This document shows positions 27,301-42,200 of a stretch of DNA of 64,000 nt, piece by piece. The stretch is from Luidia sarsii (Eukaryota > Echinodermata > Asteroidea > Paxillosida > Luidiidae). The stretch spans positions 14,366,774 to 14,430,773 of the forward strand of contig OX465103.1 of assembly GCA_949987565.1 (NCBI GenBank), given 5' to 3'. How positions within the stretch are numbered: position 1 is the stretch's first letter; each line of letters begins with the position of its first letter. The notes below the pieces were generated by a model. That model had not been told where the DNA came from. It was given only the letters and a program-made list of their open reading frames with translations, and did no database searches. Position numbers and translations under genes: made by a program.

Positions 27301-27655
27301 CACTGCATCGACCATACAGCGACAGCACAACGAAAGCACACAGACAGCACACCAACAGCGAACCGACAAGCAAACCGATGGCCCACCGACAGCACACCAA
27401 CAGCACACTGACAGCATACCAACAACCCACCATAAAGCAAGACAGCACACTGACACTCGTACATCGACCATACAGCGACAGCACACCCACAGCACACAGA
27501 CAGCACACTGACATTCCACCCACAGCACGCCGACACCCCACACACTCTCAGAGAAGTGAAGAAAAGAGTAGAAGGAAAACTGGCAAGAATCTTTGCTTGA
27601 TCCTGAAACAAGGATAACACCCCCTTTTACAGGACCAATTGCAAAGGCGGGGGTG
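21353..27655 (+). repeat. Right part of unit 1: degenerate monomers, transition to haplotype C
   Basis: Block anchors are 21401, 22018, 22634, 23066, 24024, 24974, 25450, 26056, 26496, 26972 and 27593. Monomer lengths become irregular (432 to 958 bp). Haplotype C blocks appear, and hybrids such as 25450 combine GAAGTG, GAGTAG and CTTAATCC. Block 24024 carries CTCGAG where others read CACGAG. Blocks 25450 and 26972 read TTTTTACGGCC instead of TTTTGACGGCC. The longest open frame in unit 1 (265 codons, minus strand, 23663-24460) lies here, but it is a read-through of the stop-free 11-mer. Confidence 0.8.
24926..25099 (+). repeat. Conserved block, haplotype C exemplar
   Basis: This third block class is frequent from about 24 kb rightwards. 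It combines the B-like GAAGTG with the A-like GAGTAG, CTTGATCC and TTTTACAGG, and adds its own AATCTTTG in place of AACCTTTG. Related copies are anchored at 26056, 26496, 27593, 45425, 46507, 46947, 48044, 48532 and many of those beyond 51 kb. The mosaic pattern suggests an A/B recombinant that then spread with a private mutation, although an independent ancestral lineage is equally possible. Confidence 0.75.
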
Positions 27656-27760
27656 ACGAGGCCAGGCGGAAAAAGGGTTTCCTTCCCCCAAAAGGCTTTT
27701 GACGGCCTCCAACAAACCACCGACAGCACACCGACATCACACCGACAGCACACCAACAGC
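27545..27760 (+). other. Junction between the two 20.45-kb units
   Basis: The conserved block anchored at 27593 has the haplotype C left half (AATCTTTG) and the GGGGGTGACGAGG variant, both shared with block 48044. Its right flank from about 27656 matches that of block 7153, which instead has AACCTTTG and GGGGGTCACGAGG on its left. The switch must therefore lie between 27656 and about 27761, inside or just past the block. This is what an unequal crossover within the conserved block would leave. Confidence 0.78.
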
Positions 27761-30657
27761 ACATAGACAGCACACCGACAGCACACCGAAAGCACACCGA
27801 CAGCACACAGACAGCATACAGACAGCACCCCGACACCACTCCGAGAGCTCACCGACAGCACACCAACAGCACACTAATGACAGCATACCAACAACACACC
27901 GTCAGCACGACAGCACACCGACACTGCATCGACCATACAGCGACAGCACGCCGAAAGCACACAGACAGCACACCAACAGCGAACCGACAAGCACACCGAT
28001 GGCCCATCGACAGCACACCAACAGCACACTGACAGCATACCAACAACCCACCATCAGCACGACAGCACACCGACACTACATCGACCATACAGCAAAAGCA
28101 CACCCAAAGCACACAGACAGCACACTGACAGTCCACCGACAGCACGCTGACACCCCACACACTCTCAGAGAAGTGAAGAAAAGAGAAGAAGGAAAACTGG
28201 CAAGAACCTTTGCTTAATCCTGAAACAAGGAGAACACCCCTTTTCACAGGACCAATTGCAAAGGCGGGGGTCACGAGGCCAGGCGGAAAAAGAGTTTCCT
28301 TCCCCCAAAAGGCTTTTGACGGCCTCCAACAAACCACCGACATCACACCGACAGCACACCAACAGCACATAGACAGCACACCGACAGCACACCGACAGCA
28401 CACCGACAGCACACCTACAGCACTCAGAAAGCACCACGACACCACTCCGACAGCACACCGACAGCACTCCGAGAGCTCACCGACAGCACACCAACAGCAC
28501 ACTAATGACAGCTTACCAACAACCCACCGTCAGCACGACAGCACACCGACATTGCATCGACCATACAGCGACAGCACACCCAAAGCACACAGACAGCACA
28601 CTGACATTCCACCCACAGCACGCCGACACCCAACACACTCTCAGAGGAGTGAAGAAAAGAGTAGAAGGAAAACTGGCAAGAACCTTTGCTTGATCCTGAA
28701 ACAAGGATAACACCCCCTTTTACAGGACCAATTGCAAAGGCGGGGGTCACGAGGCCAGGCGGAAAAAGGGTTTCCTTCCCCCAAAAGGCTTTTGACGGCC
28801 TCCAACAAACCACCGACATCACACCGACAGCACACCAACAGCACATAGACAGCACACCGACAGCACAGCGACAGCACACCGACAGCACACCTACAGCACT
28901 CAGACAGCACCCCGAGACCACTCCGAGAGCACACCGATAGCACTCCGAGAGCTCAACGACAGCACACCAACAGCACACTAATGACAGCATACCAACAACC
29001 CACCGTCAGCACGACAGCACACCGACACTGCATCAACCATACAGCGACAGCACACCGAAAGCACACAGACAGCACACCAACAGCGAACCGACAAGCACAC
29101 CGATGGCCAACCGACAGCACACCAACAGCACACTGACAGCATACCAACAACCCAACATCAGCACGACAGCACACCGACACTACATCGACCATACAGCGAC
29201 AGCACACCCAAAGCACACAGACAGCACACTGACATTCCACCCACAGCACGCCGACACCCAACACACTCTCAGAGGAGTGAAGAAAAGAGTAGAAGGAAAA
29301 CTGGCAAGAACCTTTGCTTGATCCTGAAACAAGGATAACACCCCCTTTTACAGGACCAATTGCAAAGGCGGGGGTCACGAGGCCAGGCGGAAAAAGGGTT
29401 TCCTTCCCCCAAAAGGCTTTTGACGGCCTCCAACAAACCACCGACAGCACACCGACATCACACCGACAGCACACCAACAGCACATAGACAGCACACCGAC
29501 AGCACACCGAAAGCACACCGACAGCACACAGACAGCATACAGACAGCACCCCGACACCACTCCGAGAGCTCACCGACAGCACACCAACAGCACACTAATG
29601 ACAGCATACCAACAACACACCGTCAGCACGACAGCACACCGACACTACATCGACCATACAGCAAAAGCACACCCAAAGCACACAGACAGCACACTGACAT
29701 TCCACCGACAGCACGCTGACACCCCACACACTCTCAGAGAAGTGAAGAAAAGAGAAGAAGGAAAACTGGCAAGAACCTTTGCTTAATCCTGAAACAAGGA
29801 TAACACCCCTTTTCACAGGACCAATTGCAAAGGCGGGGGTCACGAGGCCAGGCGGAAAAAGAGTTTCCTTCCCCCAAAAGGCTTTTGACGGCCTCCAACA
29901 AACCACCGACATCACACCGACAGCACACCAACAGCACATAGACAGCACACCGACAGCACACCGACAGCACACCTACAGCACTCAGACAGCACCACGACAC
30001 CACTCCGACAGCACACCGACAGCACTCCGAGAGCTCACCGACAGCACACCAACAGCACACTAATGACAGCTTACCAACAACCCACCGTCAGCACGACAGC
30101 ACACCGACATTGCATCGACCATACAGCGACAGCACACCCAAAGCACACAGACAGCACACTGACATTCCACCCACAGCACGCCGACACCCAACACACTCTC
30201 AGAGGAGTGAAGAAAAGAGTAGAAGGAAAACTGGCAAGAACCTTTGCTTGATCCTGAAACAAGGATAACACCCCCTTTTACAGGACCAATTGCAAAGGCG
30301 GGGGTCACGAGGCCAGGCGGAAAAAGGGTTTCCTTCCCCCAAAAGGCTTTTGACGGCCTCCAACAAACCACCGACAGCACACCGACATCACACCGACAGC
30401 ACACCAACAGCATATAGACAGCACACCGACAGCACACCGAAAGCACACCTACAGCACACAGACAGCACCCCGACACCACTCCGAGAGCTCACCGACAGCA
30501 CACCAACAGCACACTAATGACAGCATACCAACAACCCACCGTCAGCAAGACAGCACACCGACACTGCATCGACCATACAGCGACAGCACACCGAAAGCAC
30601 ACAGACAGCACACCAACAGCGAACCGACAAGCACACCGATGGCCCGCCGACAGCACA

Positions 30658-31128
30658 CACTATGAACATCTAAACCGTGAAAAAGGGGTGAAAATGTCAT
30701 TTCGCCATGAAACTAAAAAGTCACTGTGATTTCAAGGTGCATTTTACTGTGAATTCCCCGTGAAAATAATCTCCTCTCTGACCTGATAAGGCCATCTTCA
30801 GGTCATTATAAAGACTGTGAAAAAAGCGTGAATATCTGGGAGTGGCAGGCTCCAGCCTTGAAGGATGGCTAATTCAATTACCAGTAGGGACCACCAGCCC
30901 CCATAGAGGTACTGTATGGTGTCCTACTAACTGTCACTCCCAGATACTTCTAAATTGCCTGTAACCATTTACCACCAGGAATGTGGCCTTGGAGACCACT
31001 AATGAAAACACTGTGAAAATGACTTGGCTAACTGTGTGCCATGAAATAGGGGTGAAAACAAGGTGAATTTTCTTTTCACGGCTAAATGACATTTTCAGCC
31101 CATTTTTACGGTTTAGATGTTCATAGTG
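30658..31128. mobile_element. CACTA-like MITE, copy 4 (471 bp)
   Basis: This is the unit 2 counterpart of copy 2 (offset 20,451 bp), with the same 471-bp length, the same TTTTTACGG right end and ACA flanks (30655-30657, 31129-31131). I see no difference from copy 2. Confidence 0.85.
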
Positions 31129-32759
31129 ACACCAACAGCACACTGACAGCATACCAACAACCCACCATCAGCACGACAGCACACCGACACTACATCGACC
31201 ATACAGCGACAGCACACCCAAAGCACACAGACAGCACACTGACATTCCACCCACAGCACGCCGACACCCCACACACTCTCAGAGAAGTGAAGAAAAGAGA
31301 AGAAGAAAAACTGGCAAGAACCTTTGCTTAATCCTGAAACAAGGATAACACCCCCTTTCACAGTACCAATTGCAAAGGCGGGGGTCACGAGGCCAGGCGG
31401 AAAAAGAGTTTCCTTCCCCCAAAAGGCTTTTGACGGACTCCAACAAACCACCGACATCACACCGACAGCACACCAACAGCACATAGACAGCACACCGACA
31501 GCACAGCGACAGCACACCGACAGCACACCTACAACACTCAGACAGCACCCCGACACCACTCCGACAGCACACCGACAGCACTCCGAGAGCTCACCGACAG
31601 CACACCAACAGCACACTAATGACAGCATACCAACAACCCACCGTCAGCACGATAGCACACCGACACTGCATCGACCATACAGCGACAGCACACCGAAAGC
31701 ACAAAGACAGCACACCAACAGCGAACCGACAAGCACACCGATGGCCCACCGACAGCACACCAACAGCACACTGACAGCATACCAACAACCCACCATCAGC
31801 ACGACATCACACCGACACTACATCGACCATACAGCGACAACACACCCAAAGCACACAGACATCACACCGACAGCACACCAACAGCACATAGACAGCACAC
31901 CGCCAGCACACCGACAGCACACCTACAGCACTCAGACAGCACCCCGACACCACTCCGACAGCACACCGACAGCACTCCGAGAGCTCAACGACAGCACACC
32001 AACAGCACACTAATGACAGCATACCAACAACCCACCGTCAGCGCGACAGTACACCGACACTGCATCGACCATACAGCGACAGCACACCGAAAGCACACAG
32101 ACAGCACACCAACAGCGAACCGACAAGCACACCTATGGCCCACCAACAGCACACAAACAGCACACTGACAGCATAACAACAACCCACCATCAGCACAACA
32201 GCACACCGACACTACATCGACCATACAGCGACAGCACACCCAAAGCACACAGACAGCACACTGACATTCCACCCACAGCACGCCGACACCCAACACACTC
32301 TCAGAGGAGTGAAGAAAAGAGTAGAAGGAAAACTGGCAAGAACCTTTGCTTGATCCTGAAACAAGGATAACACCCCCTTTTACAGGACCAATTGCAAAGG
32401 CGGGGGTCACGAGGCCAGGCAGAAAAAGGGTTTCCTTCCCCCAAAAGGCTTTTGACGGCCTCCAACAAACCACCGACAGCGCACCGACATCACACCGACA
32501 GCACACCAACAGCATATAGACAGCACACCGACAGCACACCGAAAGCACACCTACAGCACACAGACAGCACCCCGACACCACTCCGAGAGCTCACCGACAG
32601 CACACCAACAGCACACTAATGACAGCATACCAACAACCCACCGTCAGCAAGACAGCACACCGACACTGCATCGACCATACAGCGACAGCACACCGAAATC
32701 ACACAGACAGCACACCAACAGCGAACCGACAAGCACACCGATGGCCCGCCGACAGCACA

Positions 32760-33241
32760 CACTATGAACATCTAAACCGTGAAAAAGGGGTGAAAATGTC
32801 ATTTCGCCATGAAACTAAAAAGTCACTGTGATTTCAAGGTGCATTTTACTGTGAATTCCCCGTGAAAATAATCGCCTCTCTGACCTGATAAGGCCATCTT
32901 CAGGTCATTATAAAGACTGTGAAAAAAGCGTGAATATCTGGGAGTGGCAGGCTCCAGCCTTGAAGGATGGCTAATTCAATTACCAGTAGGGACCACCAGC
33001 CCCCATAGAGGTACTGTATGGTGTCCTACTAACTGTCACTCCCAGATACTTCTAAATTGCCTGTAACCATTTACCACCAGGCATGTGGCCTTGGAGACCA
33101 CTAATGAAAACACTGTGAAAATGACTTGGCTAACTGTGTGCCATGAAATAGGGGTGAAAACAAGGTGAATTTTCTTTTCACGGCTAAATGACATTTTCAG
33201 CCCATTTTCAGCCCATTTTCACGGTTTAGATGTTCATAGTG
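32760..33241. mobile_element. CACTA-like MITE, copy 5 (482 bp)
   Basis: This is the unit 2 counterpart of copy 3 (offset 20,451 bp), with the 11-bp duplication in the right arm and ACA flanks (32757-32759, 33242-33244). No further copy is present between here and the end of the window. Confidence 0.85.
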
Positions 33242-36200
33242 ACACCAACAGCACACTGACAGCATACCAACAACCCACCATCAGCACGACAGCACACCGA
33301 CACTACATCGACCATACAGCGACAGCACACCCAAAGCACACAGACAGCACACTGACATTCCACCCACAGCACGCCGACACCCCACACACTCTCAGAGAAG
33401 TGAAGAAAAGAGAAGAAGAAAAACTGGCAAGAACCTTTGCTTAATCCTGAAACAAGGATAACACCCCCTTTCACAGGACCATTTGCAAAGGCGGGGGTCA
33501 CGAGGCCAGGTGGAAAAGGAGTTTCCTTCCCCCAAAAGGCTTTTGACGGCCTCCAACAAACCACCGACATCACACCGACAGCACACCAACAGCACATCGA
33601 CAGCACACCGACAGCACACCGACAGCACACCTACAGCACTCAGACAGCACCCTGACAGCACTCCGAGAGCACACCGACAGCACACCGACATCACACTGAC
33701 AGCACACCAACAGCACATAGACAGCACACCGACAGCACACCGAAAGCACACCGACAGCACACCTACAGCACACAGACAGCACCCCGACACCACTCCGAGA
33801 GCTCACCGACAGCACACCAACAGCACACTAATGACAGCATACCAACAACCCACCGTCAGCACGACAGCACACCGACACTGCATCGACCATACAGCGACAG
33901 CACACCGAAAACACACAGACAGCACACCAACAGCGAACCGACAAGCACACCGATGGCCCACCGACAGCACACCAACAGCACACTGACAGCATACCAACAA
34001 CCCACCATCAGCACGACAGCACACCGACACTACATCGACCATACAGCAACAGCACACCCAAAGCACACAGACAGCACACTGACATTCCACCCACAGCACG
34101 CTGACACCCCACACACTCTCAGAGAAGTGAAGAAAAGAGAAGAAGGAAAACTGGCAAGAACCTTTGCTTAATCCTGAAACAAGGATAACACCCCCTTTCA
34201 CAGGACCAATTGCAAAGGCGGGGGTCACGAGGCCAGGCGGAAAAAGAGTTTCCTTTCCCCAAAAGGCTTTTGACGGCCTCCAACAAACCACCGACAACAC
34301 ACCGACAGCACACCAACAGCACATAGACAGCACACCGACAGCACAGCGACACCACTCCGACAGCACACCGACAGCACTCCGAGAGCTCAACGACAGCACA
34401 CCAACAGCACACTAATGACAGCATACCAACAACCCACCGTCAGCACGACAGCACACCGACACTGCATCGACCATACAGCGACAGCACAACGAAAGCACAC
34501 AGACAGCACACCAACAGTGAACCGACAAGCACACCGATGGCCCACCGACAGCACACCAACAGCACACTGACAGCATACCAACAACCCTCCATCAGCACGA
34601 CAGCACACCGACACTACATCGACCATACAGCGACAACACACCCAAAGCCCACCGACAGCACACCAACAGCACACTGACAGCATACCAACAACCCACCATC
34701 AGCACGACAGCACACCGACACTACATCGACCATACAGCGACAGCACAACCAAAGCACACAGACAGCACACTGACATTCCACCCACAGCACGCCGACACCC
34801 AACACACTCTCAGAGGAGTGAAGAAAAGAGTAGAAGGAAAACTGGCAAGAACCTTTGCTTGATCCTGAAACAAGGATAACACCCACTTTTACAGGACCAA
34901 TTGCAAAGGCGGGGGTCACGAGGCCAGGCGGAAAAAGAGTTTCCTTCCCCCAAAAGGCTTTTGACGGACTCCAACAAACCACCGACATCACACCGACAGC
35001 ACACCAACAGAACATAGACAGCACACCGACAGCACACCGACAGCACAGCGACAGCACACCGACAGCACACCGACAGCACACCTACAGCACTCAGACAGCA
35101 CCCCGACACCACTCCGACAGCACACCGACAGCACTCCGAGAGCTCACCGACAGCACACCAACAGCACACTAATGACAGCATACCAACAACCCACCGTCAG
35201 CACGACAGCACACCGACACTGCATCGACCATACAGCGACAGCACACCGAAAGCACACAGACAGCACACCAACAGCGAACCGACAAGCACACCGATGGCCC
35301 ACCGACAGCACACCAACAGCACACTGACAGCATACCAACAACCCACCATCAGCACGACATCACACCGACACTACATCGACCATACAGCGACAACACACCC
35401 AAAGCACACAGACATCACACCGACAGCACACCAACAGCACATAGACAGCACACCGCCAGCACACCGACAGCACACCTACAGCACTCAGACAGCACCCCGA
35501 CACCACTCCGACAGCACACCGACAGCACTCCGAGAGCTCAACGACAGCACACCAACAGCACACTAATGACAGCATACCAACAACCCACCGTCAGCGCGAC
35601 AGTACACCGACACTGCATCAACCATACAGCGACAGCAAACCGAAAGCACACAGACAGCACACCAACAGCGAACCAACAAGCACACCTATGGCCCACCGAC
35701 AGCACACCAACAGCACACTGACAGCATACCAACAACCCACCATCAGCACGACAGCACACCGACACTACATCGACCATACAGCGACAGCACACCCAAAGCA
35801 CACAGACAGCACACTGACATTCCACCCACAGCACGCCGACACCCAACACACTCTCAGAGAAGTGAAGAAAAGAGAAGAAGGAAAACTGGCAAGAACCCTT
35901 GCTTAATCCTGAAACAAGGATAACACCCCTTTTTCACAGGACCAATTGCAAAGGCGGGGGTCACGAGGCCAGGCGGAAAAAGAGTTTCCTTCCCCCAAAA
36001 GGCTTTTGACGGCCTCCAACAAACCACCGACATCACACCGACAGCACACCAACAGCACATAGACAGCACACCGACAGCACACCGACAGCACACCTACAGC
36101 ACTGAGACAGCACCCCGACACCACTCCGACAGCACACCGACAGCACTCCGAGAGCTCACCGACAGCACACCAACAGCACACTAATGACAGCTTACCAACA

Positions 36201-39200
36201 ACCCACCGTCAGCACGACAGCACACCGACATTGCATCGACCATACAGTGACAGCACACCCAAAGCACACAGACAGCACACTGACATTCCACCCACAGCAC
36301 GCCGACACCCAACACACTCTCAGAGGAGTGAAGAAAAGAGTAGAAGGAAAACTGGCAAGAACCTTTGCTTGATCCTGAAACAAGGATAACACCCCCTTTT
36401 ACAGGACCAATTGCAAAGGCGGGGGTCACGAGGCCAGGCGGAAAAAGGGTTTCCTTCCCCCAAAAGGCTTTTGACGGCCTCCAACAAACTACCGACAGCA
36501 CACCGACATCACACCGACAGTACACCAACAGCACATAGACAGCACACCGACAGCACACCGACAGCACACCGACAGCACACCGACAGCAAACCTACAGCAC
36601 TCAGACAGCATCCCGACACAACTCCGACAGCACACCGACAGCACTCCGAGAGCTCACCGACAGCACACCAACAGCACACTAATGACAGCATACCAACAAC
36701 CTACCGTCAGCACGACAGCACACCGACACTGCATCAACCATACAGCGACAGCACACCGAAAGCACACAGACAGCACACCAACAGCGAACCGACAAGCACA
36801 CCGATGGCCCACCGACAGCACACCAACAGCACACTGACAGCATACCAACAACCCACCATCAGCACGACAGCACACCGACACTACATCGACCATACAGCGA
36901 CAGCACACCCAAAGCACACAGACAGCACACTGACATTCCACCGACAGCACGCTGACACCCCACACACTCTCAGAGAAGTGAAGAAAAGAGAAGAAGGAAA
37001 ACTGGCAAGAACCTTTGCTTAATCCTGAAACAAGGATAACACCCCCTTTCACAGGACCAATTGCAAAGGCGGGGGTCACGAGGCCAGGCGGAAAAAGAGT
37101 TTCCTTCCCCCAAAAGGCTTTTGACGGCCTCCAACAAACCACCGACATCACACCGACAGCACACCAACAGCACATAGACAGCACACCGACAGCACAGCGA
37201 CAGCACACCGACAGCACACCTACAGCACTCAGACAGCACCCCGACACCACTCCGACAGCACACCGATAGCACTCCGAGAGCTCAACGACAGCACACCAAC
37301 AGCACACTAATGACAGCATACCAACAACCCACCGTCAGCACGACAGCACACCGACACTGCATCAACCATACAGCGACAGCACACCGAAAGCACACAGACA
37401 GCACACCAACAGCGAACCGACAAGCACACCGATGGCCCACCGACAGCACACCAACAGCACACAGACAGCATACCAACAACCCACCATCAGCACGACAGCA
37501 CACCGACACTACATCGACCATACAGCGACAGCACACCCAAAGCACACAGACAGCACACTGACATTCCACCCACAGCAAGCCGACACACCACACACTCTCA
37601 GAGGAGTGAAGAAAAGAGTAGAAGGAAAACTGGCAAGAACCTTTGCTTGATCCTGAAACAAGGATAACACCCCCTTTTACAGGACCAATTGCAAAGGCGG
37701 GGGTCACGAGGCCAGGCGGAAAAAGGGTTTCCTTCCCCCAAAAGGCTTTTGACGGCCTCCAACAAACCACCGACAGCACACCGACATCACACCGACAGCA
37801 CACCAACAGCACATAGACAGCACACCGACAGCACACCGAAAGCACACCGACATCACACAGACAGCATACAGACAGCACCCCGACACCACTCCGAGAGCTC
37901 ACCGACAGCACACCAACAGCACACTAATGACAGCATACCAACAACACACCGTCAGCACGACAGCACACCGACACTGCATCGACCATACAGCGACAGCACG
38001 CCGAAAGCACACAGACAGCACACCAACAGCGAACCGACAAGCACACCGATGGCCCATCGACAGCACACCAACAGCACACTGACAGCATACCAACAACCCA
38101 CCATCAGCACGACAGCACACCGACACTACATCGACCATACAGCAAAAGCACACCCAAAGCACACAGACAGCACACTGACAGTCCACCGACAGCACGCTGA
38201 CACCCCACACACTCTCAGAGAAGTGAAGAAAAGAGAAGAAGGAAAACTGGCAAGAACCTTTGCTTAATCCTGAAACAAGGATAACACCCCTTTTCACAGG
38301 ACCAATTGCAAAGGCGGGGGTCACGAGGCCAGGCGGAAAAAGAGTTTCCTTCCCCCAAAAGGCTTTTGACGGCCTCCAACAAACCACCGACATCACACCG
38401 ACAGCACACCAACAGCACATAGACAGCACACCGACAGCACACCGACAGCACACCGACAGCACACCTACAGCACTCAGACAGCACCACGACACCACTCCGA
38501 CAGCACACCGACAGCACTCCGAGAGCTCACCGACAGCACACCAACAGCACACTAATGACAGCTTACCAACAACCCACCGTCAGCACGACAGCACACCGAC
38601 ATTGCATCGACCATACAGCGACAGCACACCCAAAGCACACAGACAGCACACTGACATTCCACCCACAGCACGCCGACACCCAACACACTCTCAGAGGAGT
38701 GAAGAAAAGAGTAGAAGGAAAACTGGCAAGAACCTTTGCTTGATCCTGAAACAAGGATAACACCCCCTTTTACAGGACCAATTGCAAAGGCGGGGGTCAC
38801 GAGGCCAGGCGGAAAAAGGGTTTCCTTCCCCCAAAAGGCTTTTGACGGCCTCCAACAAACCACCGACATCACACCGACAGCACACCAACAGCACATAGAC
38901 AGCACACCGACAGCACAGCGACAGCACACCGACAGCACACCTACAGCACTCAGACAGCACCCCGACACCACTCCGAGAGCACACCGATAGCACTCCGAGA
39001 GCTCAACGACAGCACACCAACAGCACACTAATGACAGCATACCAACAACCCACCGTCAGCACGACAGCACACCGACACTGCATCAACCATACAGCGACAG
39101 CACACCGAAAGCACACAGACAGCACACCAACAGCGAACCGACAAGCACACCGATGGCCAACCGACAGCACACCAACAGCACACTGACAGCATACCAACAA

Positions 39201-42200
39201 CCCAACATCAGCACGACAGCACACCGACACTACATCGACCATACAGCGACAGCACACCCAAAGCACACAGACAGCACACTGACATTCCACCCACAGCACG
39301 CCGACACCCAACACACTCTCAGAGGAGTGAAGAAAAGAGTAGAAGGAAAACTGGCAAGAACCTTTGCTTGATCCTGAAACAAGGATAACACCCCCTTTTA
39401 CAGGACCAATTGCAAAGGCAGGGGTCACGAGGCCAGGCGGAAAAAGGGTTTCCTTCCCCCAAAAGGCTTTTGACGGCCTCCAACAAACCACCGACAGCAC
39501 ACCGACATCACACCGACAGCACACCAACAGCACATAGACAGCACACCGACAGCACACCGAAAGCACACCGACAGCACACAGACAGCATACAGACAGCACC
39601 CCGACACCACTCCGAGAGCTCACCGACAGCACACCAACAGCACACTAATGACAGCATACCAACAACACACCGTCAGCACGACAGCACACCGACACTACAT
39701 CGACCATACAGCAAAAGCACACCCAAAGCACACAGACAGCACACTGACATTCCACCGACAGCACGCTGACACCCCACACACTCTCAGAGAAGTGAAGAAA
39801 AGAGAAGAAGGAAAACTGGCAAGAACCTTTGCTTAATCCTGAAACAAGGATAACACCCCTTTTCACAGGACCAATTGCAAAGGCGGGGGTCACGAGGCCA
39901 GGCGGAAAAAGAGTTTCCTTCCCCCAAAAGGCTTTTGACGGCCTCCAACAAACCACCGACATCACACCGACAGCACACCAACAGCACATAGACAGCACAC
40001 CGACAGCACACCGACAGCACACCTACAGCACTCAGACAGCACCACGACACCACTCCGACAGCACACCGACAGCACTCCGAGAGCTCACCGACAGCACACC
40101 AACAGCACACTAATGACAGCTTACCAACAACCCACCGTCAGCACGACAGCACACCGACATTGCATCGACCATACAGCGACAGCACACCCAAAGCACACAG
40201 ACAGCACACTGACATTCCACCCACAGCACGCCGACACCCAACACACTCTCAGAGGAGTGAAGAAAAGAGTAGAAGGAAAACTGGCAAGAACCTTTGCTTG
40301 ATCCTGAAACAAGGATAACACCCCCTTTTACAGGACCAATTGCAAAGGCGGGGGTCACGAGGCCAGGCGGAAAAAGGGTTTCCTTCCCCCAAAAGGCTTT
40401 TGACGGCCTCCAACAAACCACCGACATCACACCGACAGCACACCAACAGCACATAGACAGCACACCGACAGCACAGCGACAGCACACCGACAGCACACCT
40501 ACAGCACTCAGACAGCACCCCGACACCACTCCGACAGCACACCGATAGCACTCCGAGAGCTCAACGACAGCACACCAACAGCACACTAATGACAGCATAC
40601 CAACAACCCACCGTCAGCACGACAGCACATCGACACTGCATCAACCATACAGCGACAGCACACCGAAAGCACACAGACAGCACACCAACAGCGAACCGAC
40701 AAGCACACCGATGGCCAACCGACAGCACACCAACAGCACACTGACAGCATACCAACAACCCAACATCAGCACGACAGCACACCGACACTACATCGACCAT
40801 ACAGCGACAGCACACCCAAAGCACACAGACAGCACACTGACATTCCACCCACAGCACGCCGACACCCAACACACTCTCAGAGGAGTGAAGAAAAGAGTAG
40901 AAGGAAAACTGGCAAGAACCTTTGCTTGATCCTGAAACAAGGATAACACCCCCTTTTACAGGACCAATTGCAAAGGCGGGGGTCACGAGGCCAGGCGGAA
41001 AAAGGGTTTCCTTCCCCCAAAAGGCTTTTGACGGCCTCCAACAAACCACCGACAGCACACCGACATCACACCGACAGCACACCAACAGCACATAGACAGC
41101 ACACCGACAGCACACCGAAAGCACACCGACAGCACACAGACAGCATACAGACAGCACCCCGACACCACTCCGAGAGCTCACCGACAGCACACCAACAGCA
41201 CACTAATGACAGCATACCAACAACACACCGTCAGCACGACAGCACACCGACACTACATCGACCATACAGCAAAAGCACACCCAAAGCACACAGACAGCAC
41301 ACTGACATTCCACCGACAGCACGCTGACACCCCACACACTCTCAGAGAAGTGAAGAAAAGAGAAGAAGGAAAACTGGCAAGAACCTTTGCTTAATCCTGA
41401 AACAAGGATAACACCCCTTTTCACAGGACCAATTGCAAAGGCGGGGGTCACGAGGCCAGGCGGAAAAAGAGTTTCCTTCCCCCAAAAGGCTTTTGACGGC
41501 CTCCAACAAACCACCGACATCACACCGACAGCACACCAACAGCACATAGACAGCACACCGACAGCACACCGACAGCACACCTACAGCACTCAGACAGCAC
41601 CACGACACCACTCCGACAGCACACCGACAGCACTCCGAGAGCTCACCGACAGCACACCAACAGCACACTAATGACAGCTTACCAACAACCCACCGTCAGC
41701 ACGACAGCACACCGACATTGCATCGACCATACAGCGACAGCACACCCAAAGCACACAGACAGCACACTGACATTCCACCCACAGCACGCCGACACCCAAC
41801 ACAGTCTCAGAGGAGTGAAGAAAAGAGAAGAAGGAAAACTGGCAAGAACCTTTGCTTGATCCTGAAACAAGGATAACACCCCCTTTTACAGGACCAATTG
41901 CAAAGGCGGGGGTCACGAGGCCAGGCGGAAAAAGGGTTTCCTTCCCCCAAAAGGCTTTTGACGGCCTCCAACAAACCACCGACATCACACCGACAGCACA
42001 TAGACAGCACACCGACAGCACAGCGACAACACACCGACAGCACACCTACAGCACTCAGACAGCACCCCGACACCACTCCGACAGCACACCGATAGCACTC
42101 CGAGAGCTCAACGACAGCACACCAACAGCACACTAATGACAGCATACCAACAACCCACCGTCAGCACGACAGCACACCGACACTGCATCAACCATACAGC

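Larger units (their letters stand above)
7216..27655 (+). repeat. Large tandem unit 1 (about 20,440 bp)
   Basis: This segment is repeated immediately downstream (27656-48106) at an offset of 20,440 bp for its first 1.4 kb and 20,451 bp afterwards. It contains 32 conserved blocks (anchors 7770 to 27593) and MITE copies 2 and 3. Differences I could find from unit 2 are substitutions at 11083, 11444, 13773, 18969 and 21377, and an 11-bp indel near 8620-8630. The exact ends are ambiguous by about 100 bp because the junctions lie in identical conserved-block sequence. An assembly duplication cannot be excluded from sequence alone, but the six differences argue against a pure copy artefact. Confidence 0.88.
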
